Source of the DNA: Flavobacteriaceae bacterium
GTDB lineage: Bacteria > Bacteroidota > Bacteroidia > Flavobacteriales > Flavobacteriaceae
DNA: 64,000 nucleotides
Assembly (NCBI GenBank): GCA_029243165.1
Contig: JAQWSN010000014.1
Location: 20,028 to 84,027 of the forward strand
Direction: 5' to 3'
Every line of letters begins with the position of its first letter. Position 1 is the stretch's first letter. Below are positions 1 through 8,689 of this stretch, in pieces. The notes beneath the pieces are model-generated. The model had not been told where the DNA came from, did no database searches, and saw only the letters and a list, made by a program, of their open reading frames with translations. Made by a program: the position numbers and the translations under genes.

Positions 1-744
1 TTTAAAAAAACAACTCAAAAAGTATTTTCAGTTTTTTTGATGATTTCTTTATTAAGTGGTTGCAATCAGCCTTCTCTTGCGCCCGAAATTTTGTTGCAAA
101 AAAGTATTCAAGCACATGGTGGTATGGATCTGTTAAATCAGATCGAATCCATTCAATACAATAAGTCCATAAAATTGTACACAGCTTCTGGAACATTAGA
201 AAGACAACTAAATCAGAAAATATTACACCGCTGGGAACCGTTTTTAACTTCCATGGAATGGACGACAACTGAGGGAAGCTTTTTTGCCCAAAAAGATTCC
301 GAAAAAGTACGGCTAACACTCAATGGAGAATTACAAAAAGACTCTTTGCTGTTGAGTGAAATCAATTCTAATTTAGATGCAGCCCTTTATGTTTTCTGGC
401 AACCTTTTAAATTGACTGAACCCGCTGCAAAAAAAACATATTTAGGGCCACAAAAACTTTTGGATTCCATTGAGGTTTTGGCTTTACAAGTATCGTACTC
501 CGATGCTCCAAATGCTGATCTTTGGCACTACTACTTTACTCCAGAAAATTACAAACTCCGTGCGGTGCAAGTTGACCATAACAACCGGACAAGTTTGATA
601 CTCAATGAGCTTTATGAGACCCAAACAGGTTTGTTTCTTAATAAAACAAGAATGAGTTATTTTTTAGATTCACTTGGACAAATTACCTATCTGCGGGCTG
701 CTTATGAATACGAAATTACTGCCCTTGACTTTTACAAGAAATGA
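1..744 (+). CDS. DUF6503-like lipoprotein (5' end cut by window edge)
   Basis: The frame is open from base 1 and reads as a lipoprotein signal peptide: a basic start (KK), a hydrophobic stretch, then the lipobox LLSGC with the acylated Cys at codon 61-63. The true start is probably one or two codons outside the window, so the TTG at 37 is unlikely to be the start. The mature part (about 225 residues) begins with a KSIQAHGG segment typical of small Flavobacteriia lipoproteins of the DUF6503 type; no catalytic motif is visible. It overlaps the convergent nagB gene by 13 bp. A second protein of similar layout lies at 5041-5784. Lipoprotein status is seen in the sequence; the family name is from memory; function is unknown. 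Confidence 0.75.
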   Translation, partial: FKKTTQKVFSVFLMISLLSGCNQPSLAPEILLQKSIQAHGGMDLLNQIESIQYNKSIKLYTASGTLERQLNQKILHRWEPFLTSMEWTTTEGSFFAQKDSEKVRLTLNGELQKDSLLLSEINSNLDAALYVFWQPFKLTEPAAKKTYLGPQKLLDSIEVLALQVSYSDAPNADLWHYYFTPENYKLRAVQVDHNNRTSLILNELYETQTGLFLNKTRMSYFLDSLGQITYLRAAYEYEITALDFYKK

Positions 745-2663
745 TACCTTTTAAATGCTTCAATGGCAGCGTACTCTGAAAGTCCCATGTCTTTGTATTT
801 TTTTGCGGTTGCAGCGTTTCGCTCTTCAGCTCGGATCCAGAACTCCCTATGGTCATTCCCTTGAAACATTACCCCGTCCTTTTGGGATTGATGAAAAAAT
901 ATGGCTTTCCTTTTTCTTAATACTTGGTCTGGACTCATGGGCACTGCCATTTCAATTTGGTGAATCTCCCACTCGTGCCACGCACCTCGATACAACCACA
1001 GCCAACAATCTTTCATAAAAGGTTTTGTTTTAAGAGCATCTACAGCAGAAAAAATCACATCCAAACACACTCTGTGAGTGCCATGTGGGTCAGCAAGATC
1101 TCCTGCTGCATAAATTTGATGTGGTTTTAATTCTTCAATGAGCGCGAGGGTAAGATCAATATCTTTTTGGGATACTGGGTTTTTGTCTATTAAACCCGTC
1201 TCATAAAATGGTAAATTCATGAAGTGAACTTGTTCATCTGGGAGTCCAAAATATCTGGTCGCACCTAATGATTCCCTCTTTCTAATACTTCCTTTAAGAT
1301 CACAAATTCCTCTTGGAGCGGGTTGTTGCGGATTAATTCTTTCAAACTCCTCTTTCAGTTTTAATACCTTTTCATGCTCTTCTGTTTTGAGCAAATCCTG
1401 AGTAACTTCTAAAAAAAGCTTTGCGTCTTCATCAGACACAGCAATATTTCCAGAGGTCTGATAGGCTACATGGACCTCATGACCCTGAGATACAAGACGA
1501 TCAAAGGTTCCTCCCATAGAAATAACATCATCATCGGGATGTGGACTAAAAATTATGACCCTTTTCTTTTCTGGAAGAGCACGTTCTGGTCGGTACTTGT
1601 CATCTGCATTGGCTTTACCTCCTGGCCAACCCGTAATGGAACGCTGTAATCTGTTAAACATTTCAATATTGAGGTCATAGGCAGAACCGTGAGAAGCGAG
1701 AAGGTCTGACATTCCGTGTTGATTGTAGTCCTCATCAATGAGTTTTAAAATGGACTTTCCTGTCTTTTCACAAAGCCATGCAATTGCCTTAGAGCGAAGT
1801 GCTTCATCCCAGTCGCATTGACCTACTAGCCAAGGAGTTTTTATTCTAGTAAGTTCAGAAGCTGCCTCATGATCCAATACCAGAGTAGTATTTTCGTTAA
1901 GTTGCAGGTAAGTAGTGGGTATCATGGGTGAGATGTCCCCTTCTATTGCTTTTTGAATGATCTCTGCTTTGTTGGTTCCCCATGCCATAAGCAATACCCG
2001 TTTTGCAGATAGTATGGTTTGAATTCCCATGGTAATGGCTTTTCGAGGAACGTTTTCTATTCCTTGAAAAGAAGGAGCCGCATCGTAACGTGTTAAATGA
2101 TCTAATGTAATGGTTCGGGTCTGAGAATTTTGATGAGATCCAGGTTCATTGAAACCGATATGCCCAGTTCTACCGATTCCAAGGATTTGCAAATCAATTC
2201 CACCAAATGCTTCAATTTTACGTTCGTATTCTATGCAAAAACTCCTGATCTCTTTTAAAGAAACTTCCCCATTCGGAATGTGGACATGTTCTGGTTTTAT
2301 GTCTACATGATTGAATAAATGCGTATGCATGAAATAATGATAACTCTGAACGTCTTCTTTTGAGAGTGGGTAGTATTCATCTAAATTAAAACTAATAACA
2401 TTTTGAAAACTAAGTCCCTCTTCCTGATGCAAACGAACAAGTTCCCGATAAACACTAATTGGGCTAGATCCCGTAGCAAGTCCTAAAACGCACATTTCAT
2501 TGCGTTCTTGTTTGCTTTTTATCAAGCTTGCAATTGAATGGGCAATTAATTTTGAACCTTCTACAGGAGTCTTACAAATTACATTGTGGAGCTTTTCGTA
2601 TCTAGTTTCCTCAAAACAACCTGGCGCCTCATAATCTAAGTGCCGAGTATTTGATAATGTCAT
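732..2663 (-). CDS. nagB: Glucosamine-6-phosphate deaminase fused to a PIG-L/LmbE-type deacetylase domain
   Basis: This is a two-domain cytoplasmic protein of 643 aa. Residues about 25-265 are NagB (glucosamine-6-phosphate to fructose-6-phosphate plus ammonia), with the substrate loop GLATGSSP, the FNLDEYYPL segment and the GHIGFNEPG active-site loop. Residues about 370-590 are a PIG-L/LmbE zinc deacetylase domain with the motif SPHPDDD. Long NagB proteins with such a C-terminus are typical of Bacteroidota, which suggests coupled N-deacetylation and deamination of amino sugars. The residue just before GHIGFNEPG is Thr (GIGRTGH), where E. coli NagB has the catalytic Asp. The start at 2663 is preferred over 2690 because the A-rich TTAAAA directly before its ATG fits Bacteroidota initiation. 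Confidence 0.92.
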   Translation of the reverse strand: MTLSNTRHLDYEAPGCFEETRYEKLHNVICKTPVEGSKLIAHSIASLIKSKQERNEMCVLGLATGSSPISVYRELVRLHQEEGLSFQNVISFNLDEYYPLSKEDVQSYHYFMHTHLFNHVDIKPEHVHIPNGEVSLKEIRSFCIEYERKIEAFGGIDLQILGIGRTGHIGFNEPGSHQNSQTRTITLDHLTRYDAAPSFQGIENVPRKAITMGIQTILSAKRVLLMAWGTNKAEIIQKAIEGDISPMIPTTYLQLNENTTLVLDHEAASELTRIKTPWLVGQCDWDEALRSKAIAWLCEKTGKSILKLIDEDYNQHGMSDLLASHGSAYDLNIEMFNRLQRSITGWPGGKANADDKYRPERALPEKKRVIIFSPHPDDDVISMGGTFDRLVSQGHEVHVAYQTSGNIAVSDEDAKLFLEVTQDLLKTEEHEKVLKLKEEFERINPQQPAPRGICDLKGSIRKRESLGATRYFGLPDEQVHFMNLPFYETGLIDKNPVSQKDIDLTLALIEELKPHQIYAAGDLADPHGTHRVCLDVIFSAVDALKTKPFMKDCWLWLYRGAWHEWEIHQIEMAVPMSPDQVLRKRKAIFFHQSQKDGVMFQGNDHREFWIRAEERNAATAKKYKDMGLSEYAAIEAFKRYHFL

Positions 2664-2776
2664 TTTTAATAAATTAAGGGTGAATTTCAAATTTAAGATT
2701 TCTTGTTTAGAATAGTTTTCTTTTTGTAAGGTTTTTTGAGTTAAACTAAATTCTTAATTTAGCAAAAACCACTATC

Positions 2777-3067
2777 ATGAGTAAAGCCATTCTGTATCTT
2801 CTACTTTTTCATATTATTACTGGGCTACTATCCCCTGCACTCGCTTTGCTTCAAGATCATCCCTTAGAAGAAACCATCGCTTTTGTAAACACTGAAAAAG
2901 ACAACGAAATGGATGAAGAAGAGCTGGATAAAACGCTTGATTTTGTGGTTTCATTAATTGAAAAAAAGCCCACAGTCTGTTCGTCCCAAAAATTTTTCTG
3001 GCAATCAAATTCTTATCAATATCCTTTTCTAAAACGCCTTAGCGCCCCTCCCGAAGCCGTCGTTTAA
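2777..3067 (+). CDS. Small secreted acidic protein, unknown function
   Basis: The 96-residue product starts with a clear signal peptide (hydrophobic residues about 4-24, ALA-type cleavage region). It continues as a very acidic stretch (NTEKDNEMDEEELDKT) and ends with a short tail holding one Cys and several aromatic residues. I do not recognise a family. It lies alone in the 470 bp between nagB and the SulP gene at 3133, on the same strand as SulP and 65 bp upstream of it, so the two could be co-transcribed. A spurious ORF is possible, but the signal peptide and the absence of any overlapping gene favour a real one. Confidence 0.55.
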   Translation: MSKAILYLLLFHIITGLLSPALALLQDHPLEETIAFVNTEKDNEMDEEELDKTLDFVVSLIEKKPTVCSSQKFFWQSNSYQYPFLKRLSAPPEAVV

Positions 3068-3132
3068 TCTAAAAAACTGACGATCTAAAATTTTACTCAA
3101 CTTTCCTGTTTCGGGAAACAAAAACTATTCCA

Positions 3133-4971
3133 TTGAAAAAAATATTTACTCATATTAAAGGTGATGTCCTAGGTGGACTTACCGCAGGTATCGTCGCTTT
3201 ACCATTAGCCTTAGCTTTTGGAGTAAGTTCAGGATTAGGGCCTAGCGCAGGGCTCTACGGTGCCATCTTTTTAAGTTTTTTTGCTGCATTATTTGGGGGT
3301 ACTCCAACTCAAATTTCAGGTCCAACCGCTCCAATGACCGCAGTAAGTATGGTTGTTATTGCAACCATATTAAGTGTTCATAACGGATCTATTGAACAAG
3401 CCCTACCTTACATTTTAGGTGTCTTTTTACTTAGTGGTATTTTTCAGATTGCCCTAGGCATATTAGGTGTTGGGAAATACATTAAATACATTCCCTATCC
3501 CGTTGTCTCTGGTTTTATGACTGCTATTGGCGTCATCATTTTAATAACCCAAATTATCCCGGTCTTAGGTTATGATGTAAAAAATGATGCTGAATACATT
3601 GAACAATTTAAGCCCCTTGCTGAAGAACAGATTTTAGAAAAGATTCTTGTAGAAGAATCCAAAGAAGGCCTACTGGTACTTGAAGATTTTGAAGAAACAA
3701 TAAAAAGAGCTGGGGAAGTTAATCAAGCATCAATTTATGAAGAAGCTGTTAACCTAGCAAAAAACAATTCCTCTGGTGTAATAGGCACAATCAAAGCACT
3801 ACCTAGGGCTCTTAGTAACATCAATTGGATCGAAATGATTTTGGCTTTAAGCACTATTGTAATCATCTACGGATTCAAAAAAATAACAACTGCTATTCCC
3901 AGTACTTTGGTTGCGCTCCTAATCGTTTCTGGAATTGCTATTGGTTTCGGAATTGATTACACCTCCATTCAGCAAATTCCTGATGGGTTTCCAAAAATCC
4001 AATGGACACTGTTTTCCGAATTTAGTTTTATGCAGCTTTTCCCCTATATTTTGACTGCTTTAACCTTGTCTCTTTTAGGAGCGATTGACTCTTTGCTTAC
4101 CTCGGTAGTTGCTGATAATCTGACCAAGACAAGACACCTTCCAAATAAGGAGTTGATTGGTCAAGGTATTGGAAACTCTATTGTTGCAATCTTTGGAGGA
4201 ATTCCAGGTGCAGGAGCAACCATTCGAACGGTTGTCAATATTCAATCTGGGGGTAAAACAAGAATTTCAGGAATGGTTGCATCACTTGTGCTTTTGGCCA
4301 TCCTCTTGGTATTAAGTCCTGTTGCCTCTCAAATTCCTGCTGCTGTATTGGCCGGCATTTTAGTAACCGTAGGAATCGGAGTTATGGATTACAAAGGTCT
4401 TAATACGCTGTCTAAAATTCCAAAGACAGAAGTCACTGTAATGGTCGTTGTACTTCTATTGTCCGTATTTTGGAATTTGGTCTATGCCGTGGGTATTGGA
4501 CTGGTATTGGCTTCATTATTCTTTATGAAAAAAATGGGCGATCTTGCAAAAGATGATGCTAGAGTATCCACCATATCTAAAGAAAAAGCATGGAAAGATG
4601 AAACAAAGTTAAGTGATTCTTTTAAAGAAAATGTATTCATCAAGCATTTGAGTGGTCCTTTATTTTTTGGTTTTACCTCTGAATTTGTCAATATTGCTAC
4701 GCAAATACCTAAATCTGCCAGCATTCTAATTATTCGGATGAACAAGGTCCCTTACATTGATCAGTCTGGACTTTTTGCATTGGAAGATGTGCTCCTTGAT
4801 CTGAATGAAAAAGAAATTGAGATCCTGATTGTAGGCATCCAATCTCAACCCAAGTATTTAATGAAAACGATTGGAATTTTGGGGGAACTTATTCCTGAAG
4901 AAAGAATCTTTGATCGCTTTGCTGATTGCAAAGCCTTTATCATAGAAGAACAAGCTAAAATTACAGCCTAG
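3133..4971 (+). CDS. SulP family anion transporter with STAS domain
   Basis: This 612-residue inner-membrane protein belongs to SLC26/SulP (sulfate, bicarbonate or other anion exchange or symport). The N-terminus GDVLGGLTAGIVALPLALAFG is the family entry motif, about a dozen hydrophobic segments follow, and the last 110 residues (after about 500) form a STAS domain containing PYIDQSGL. A charged soluble insertion of about 70 residues (about 148-215) interrupts the membrane domain. The start codon is TTG; no ATG lies closer to the conserved N-terminus. A rho-independent terminator follows at once. The substrate cannot be read from the sequence. A second, only distantly similar SulP lies at 18986. 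Confidence 0.9.
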   Translation: MKKIFTHIKGDVLGGLTAGIVALPLALAFGVSSGLGPSAGLYGAIFLSFFAALFGGTPTQISGPTAPMTAVSMVVIATILSVHNGSIEQALPYILGVFLLSGIFQIALGILGVGKYIKYIPYPVVSGFMTAIGVIILITQIIPVLGYDVKNDAEYIEQFKPLAEEQILEKILVEESKEGLLVLEDFEETIKRAGEVNQASIYEEAVNLAKNNSSGVIGTIKALPRALSNINWIEMILALSTIVIIYGFKKITTAIPSTLVALLIVSGIAIGFGIDYTSIQQIPDGFPKIQWTLFSEFSFMQLFPYILTALTLSLLGAIDSLLTSVVADNLTKTRHLPNKELIGQGIGNSIVAIFGGIPGAGATIRTVVNIQSGGKTRISGMVASLVLLAILLVLSPVASQIPAAVLAGILVTVGIGVMDYKGLNTLSKIPKTEVTVMVVVLLLSVFWNLVYAVGIGLVLASLFFMKKMGDLAKDDARVSTISKEKAWKDETKLSDSFKENVFIKHLSGPLFFGFTSEFVNIATQIPKSASILIIRMNKVPYIDQSGLFALEDVLLDLNEKEIEILIVGIQSQPKYLMKTIGILGELIPEERIFDRFADCKAFIIEEQAKITA

Positions 4972-4993
4972 TCTTTAAATGAATTTTGAAAAA

Positions 4994-5031
4994 CAGCCTT
5001 TTACTGTAATAAGGTAAAAGGCTGCTTTTTT
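4994..5031 (+). terminator. Rho-independent terminator after SulP gene
   Basis: A perfect 11-bp stem, CAGCCTTTTAC / GTAAAAGGCTG (4994-5004 and 5014-5024), with a 9-nt loop is followed by C and six T. It lies 22 bp after the SulP stop and just before the end of the convergent gene at 5041. Confidence 0.9.
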
Positions 5032-5040
5032 CTAAGAAAA

Positions 5041-5784
5041 TTAAGGAATTTTAACCACAATATTCTTATTCTCTATTGTAGAAATTTTGACAAGTATTTC
5101 TGTGTCATACAGTGCTGGAAGACTATCTAAGGGGGTCCATTTTTCTTGAGGTTTGTAATTATCATAATCCTGAAAAAGAAACCCTTTAATTTTTTTTGCG
5201 TTTTTAGCGACTCTAAACCGAGTGCCCCCTCCATCTGTTAAATAATTGTAAGCCAAATAATCAATCTGATTATTTTCTTGATTGATCCAATAACGGAATT
5301 CGTCTTGAAAATCTTCCCCACCTCCTTCTTGATCAAAGGTGATTTTTAATGTCCAATAAGAAGTCCCTTTGATTTCAACAGAACTTAAAAGTTCGGGATT
5401 AACAGCTGGATCTTGAAGCGGTTTGGGCAACTGGAAAAAGTACATTACAGAATTTAAGGAATTTGAATACACTTTTTGAATGCTATCCTGAATCGAAACT
5501 AAGCTGTCGTCCTGAAAACGCTTTAATTTTTCTTCTGAAGTCATCAGGTCAAGAATTTTTTTACCCTCTTTTATTGTTTGTCTTGTGTAAGAAAAATATC
5601 CTTGTTCACGCTCCAATTCATAGGAGTAATTCCTAAAGTCAAAGTTGATTTGATACCTTTCCGCATCAAAGCCATAGGTACTTACAGATTGAGCAATAAG
5701 CTGCTCAACCGTTCTAATTTTTTGAGTCTGGCAAGCTGTAAATAGAAGTAAAAAAAGGAGAAAACGATTGGGAAAAGAAATCAT
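5041..5784 (-). CDS. DUF6503-like lipoprotein
   Basis: The 247-residue product begins with a lipoprotein signal (hydrophobic FLLFLLLF, lipobox FTAC) and then a TVEQLIAQSVSTYG segment matching the layout of the lipoprotein at 1-744. The chosen start (ATG at 5784) puts the signal peptide at the N-terminus; the longer frame from 5826 would put 14 extra residues before it and run toward the trxB promoter. The middle region (MYFFQLPKPLQDP) parallels YVFWQPFKLTEP in the first lipoprotein, which supports common ancestry. No catalytic motif is seen and function is unknown. It is divergent from trxB. Confidence 0.75.
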   Translation of the reverse strand: MISFPNRFLLFLLLFTACQTQKIRTVEQLIAQSVSTYGFDAERYQINFDFRNYSYELEREQGYFSYTRQTIKEGKKILDLMTSEEKLKRFQDDSLVSIQDSIQKVYSNSLNSVMYFFQLPKPLQDPAVNPELLSSVEIKGTSYWTLKITFDQEGGGEDFQDEFRYWINQENNQIDYLAYNYLTDGGGTRFRVAKNAKKIKGFLFQDYDNYKPQEKWTPLDSLPALYDTEILVKISTIENKNIVVKIP

Positions 5785-5841
5785 TGATAAGTTTATTAAT
5801 AATTCTAATATTAAACGAAGATACAACTAAAAGATATGCTT

Positions 5842-5849
5842 TATTTTTG
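5842..5849 (+). promoter_or_regulatory. Candidate -7 element of the trxB promoter
   Basis: TATTTTTG matches the Bacteroidota -7 consensus TAnnTTTG and lies 18 bp before the trxB ATG. I found no good -33 TTTG at the usual spacing, so this is only a partial promoter match. Confidence 0.4.
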
Positions 5850-5867
5850 GTGAAAATAAAAACCTCT

Positions 5868-6806
5868 ATGGAATTGCTTAAAACCTTAATTATTGGAAGT
5901 GGACCTGCCGGATACACGGCAGCTATTTATGCTGCAAGGGCCGATTTAAAACCTGTACTCTACACGGGTATGGAACCGGGAGGTCAACTCACCACGACTA
6001 CCGAAGTTGATAATTTTCCTGGTTATCCTGAAGGTATTGATGGACCCACCATGATGGTTCAGTTACAGCAACAAGCTGAACGATTTGGAACTGAAGTCCG
6101 AATTGAAATGATTGAAAAAGTTGAATTTGCCCAAACACCTGGAGGGATCCACAAAGCTTTTACAGCTGGCGGTAAGGAAATTCATGCACAAACCGTAATT
6201 ATCAGTACGGGGGCAACAGCGAAATATCTCGGTATTCCCAGCGAGCAACGCCTGCGTGGGGGTGGAGTATCAGCATGTGCCGTATGCGATGGTTTTTTCT
6301 ACAAAGGGCAAGAGGTTGCTATTGTAGGAGGTGGAGATACTGCTGCGGAAGAAGCTACTTACCTTGCCAAAATTTGCTCTAAAGTCACCATGTTGGTCCG
6401 TAAAAATGAAATGCGTGCCTCAAAAGTAATGCAACACCGTGTGACAAACACTCCCAATATTGATCTTCGATACAATACCGAAGTTGAAGAAGTTATGGGA
6501 GATCAAGTCGTTGAAGGATTAAAAATGAAAAATAATCAAACTCAAGCTATTGAAGAAATAGCAATTACTGGGCTTTTTATCGCTATCGGCCATAAACCCA
6601 ATACTGAAATCTTCAAAGGACAATTAGATATGGACGAGGCAGGTTATTTGATCACCAAAGGAAAATCAACACATACCAATTTGCCCGGTGTTTTTGCCTC
6701 TGGCGATGTTCAAGATAAAGAATACCGCCAGGCAGTAACTGCTGCCGGTACCGGATGTATGGCTGCCTTAGATGCGGAACGCTATCTTCAGGAAATTGAA
6801 AACTAG
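5868..6806 (+). CDS. trxB: Thioredoxin reductase
   Basis: The 312-residue low-molecular-weight flavoenzyme reduces thioredoxin with NADPH. It has the FAD-binding GSGPAGYTAA near residue 10, the redox-active CAVC at residues 137-140, the NADPH-binding VGGGDTAAEEA and the C-terminal FAD motif GVFASGDVQD. This is the usual family length. The start at 5868 (MELLKTLIIGSGPAG) places the Rossmann motif at the N-terminus; the upstream in-frame codons to 5784 carry no domain and contain the likely promoter. The gene ends convergently with the ABC-F gene, both stop codons sharing the palindrome CTAG at 6803-6806. Confidence 0.97.
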   Translation: MELLKTLIIGSGPAGYTAAIYAARADLKPVLYTGMEPGGQLTTTTEVDNFPGYPEGIDGPTMMVQLQQQAERFGTEVRIEMIEKVEFAQTPGGIHKAFTAGGKEIHAQTVIISTGATAKYLGIPSEQRLRGGGVSACAVCDGFFYKGQEVAIVGGGDTAAEEATYLAKICSKVTMLVRKNEMRASKVMQHRVTNTPNIDLRYNTEVEEVMGDQVVEGLKMKNNQTQAIEEIAITGLFIAIGHKPNTEIFKGQLDMDEAGYLITKGKSTHTNLPGVFASGDVQDKEYRQAVTAAGTGCMAALDAERYLQEIEN

Positions 6807-8689
6807 TCCTGAAGCTCTTCCCATTCTTTCATTAAACCCTCAAGCTTTTTCTTTTTTTCTTGATAAGCATCAAAAAAATTAGGTTGGGCAATGGTTTCTT
6901 CATAATTGATTTCAAGTTCGACATCTAGGGCTTTAATATCTTTTTCTAGGCGTTCAATTTGTTTTTCAACTTTGATGATTTTCTGCCCATCAGAGCGTGA
7001 TTTTTTTTGTGCCTCATAGCCGTCGTTTTTAGTTTTAACCAATGCTTTTTGTTTTGAACCTCTTTCCAACTCTTTCAATGAAGCTATTTTTTTAGCCTCC
7101 AAATACGCATTAATATCTCCTAAAAAAGGCTTTACTTCTCCATCTTTAAAAGCAATTACTTTTTCACAAAGCCCTTGAACAAAATCACGGTCGTGTGAAA
7201 CTAAAATGAGTGTCCCTTTAAATTTAAGCAAGGCTTCTTTCAAGACATTTTTAGAAGCAATATCCAAATGGTTGGTTGGCTCATCCATGATGAGTACATT
7301 AAAAGGTTGCAATAGGAGTTTACATAGTGCCAAACGGTTTCTTTCTCCTCCTGAAAGGACTTTTACTTTTTTATCTACCGCTTCCCCAGGGAAAAGGAAG
7401 GCACCGAGTAAGTCTCTTACTTTAGTCCGATTTTCAGGCGTAGCAGAGTCTTCAGCAGACTCCAATACTGTTTGTGCTCCATCCAAATAGGTAGATTGAT
7501 TTTGAGCAAAATATCCAAGTTGAACATTGTGCCCTAACTTTAACTTACCTTCAAAACTTATTTGTGACACAATTATCTTTGCAAGTGTTGATTTTCCTTG
7601 TCCGTTTTGCCCTACAAAGGCAATTTTTTCTCCGCGTTCAACCTCAATATTGACCCCATTTAAAACCTGCTTTTCATCGTATGATTTTGCAATATCCAAT
7701 GTTTCAAGTATGATTTTTCCAGGTTGATGAGAAATTCCAAATTCAAATTTGATTTTTTTATTTTCTTCAGGGTCGATTTCTATGCGATCAATTTTATCCA
7801 GTTTTTTGATTAAAGACTGAGCCATACTCGCCTTAGATGCCTTGGCTCGAAAACGCTCAATTAATTTCTCTGTTTGCTGAATTTCTTTCTCTTGGTTTTT
7901 TTTGGCAGCTTGTTGTTGGGTTCGAAGTTCTTGTCTTAAAACCATGTACTCCGAATACGACTTTTTAAAATCGAAAATTCGTTGTTGAACTATTTCAATG
8001 GTTCGATTGGTAACTTGATCTAAAAACATCCTATCATGCGATACCAATACCAAAGCTCCTTTAAATTTTTTTAGAAACTGTTCCAACCAAATGATGGATT
8101 CAATATCCAAGTGGTTGGTTGGTTCGTCAAGAAGCAAAATATCGTTGTCTTTTAGAAGTAATTTTGCTAATTCGATACGCATTCTCCATCCTCCAGAAAA
8201 AGTATCAGTAGGAGCATCTAAATCATTCATAGTAAATCCTAAACCCAATAAAATCTTTTCTGTTTGGGCTTGGTAATGATATCCCCCTATCATTTCATAA
8301 CGGGAATTCAATTCATTAAGCTCGTCTAAAATATCGTAATAGGTTTGGCTTTCGTAATCTTGAGTGGTTTCCATAAGCGTATGGATTTCCTCTTGACGCG
8401 TTTCAATTTTTTTGATTTCATGAAATGCTAAATAGGCTTCCTCAAGAACAGATCTTCCATTTTCAAAATCAAGGTCTTGTGGTAAATAACCAATTTTACA
8501 ATTTTTTTCTAAAGCAAAAGTCCCCGAAGTTGGAGTATTTTCTTGAGCCATCAAACGTAAGAGGGTAGATTTACCAGCTCCATTTTTACCAATTAAGCCA
8601 ACTCGATCCCCTTTCCCTAGACGAAAAGAAATTTCATCAAAAAGAGTTTCTCCTCCAAAACTTACGGTGATTTGATGTGCGTTAAACAT
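6803..8689 (-). CDS. ABC-F family ATPase (ribosome-associated type)
   Basis: The 628-residue protein has two tandem ABC ATPase domains and no membrane segments. The first has GLIGKNGAGKST, SGGWRMR and LLLDEPTNHLD; the second has AFVGQNGQGKST, LSGGERNR and LIMDEPTNHLD. The linker between them is charged and helical, and the C-terminus (about 540-628) is a predicted coiled coil. ABC-F proteins act on the ribosome (translation factors or antibiotic protection); this architecture resembles Uup/YheS-type housekeeping members, but the subfamily cannot be fixed by eye. The start at 8689 overlaps the upstream FAD-oxidoreductase stop by 8 bp, which suggests translational coupling; the longer frame from 8731 only reads into that gene. 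Confidence 0.93.
   Translation of the reverse strand: MFNAHQITVSFGGETLFDEISFRLGKGDRVGLIGKNGAGKSTLLRLMAQENTPTSGTFALEKNCKIGYLPQDLDFENGRSVLEEAYLAFHEIKKIETRQEEIHTLMETTQDYESQTYYDILDELNELNSRYEMIGGYHYQAQTEKILLGLGFTMNDLDAPTDTFSGGWRMRIELAKLLLKDNDILLLDEPTNHLDIESIIWLEQFLKKFKGALVLVSHDRMFLDQVTNRTIEIVQQRIFDFKKSYSEYMVLRQELRTQQQAAKKNQEKEIQQTEKLIERFRAKASKASMAQSLIKKLDKIDRIEIDPEENKKIKFEFGISHQPGKIILETLDIAKSYDEKQVLNGVNIEVERGEKIAFVGQNGQGKSTLAKIIVSQISFEGKLKLGHNVQLGYFAQNQSTYLDGAQTVLESAEDSATPENRTKVRDLLGAFLFPGEAVDKKVKVLSGGERNRLALCKLLLQPFNVLIMDEPTNHLDIASKNVLKEALLKFKGTLILVSHDRDFVQGLCEKVIAFKDGEVKPFLGDINAYLEAKKIASLKELERGSKQKALVKTKNDGYEAQKKSRSDGQKIIKVEKQIERLEKDIKALDVELEINYEETIAQPNFFDAYQEKKKKLEGLMKEWEELQD

Noticed and set aside
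755..1130. Plus-strand ORFs over the nagB end
   Set aside because: They are antisense to the conserved PIG-L domain and have no recognisable protein features.
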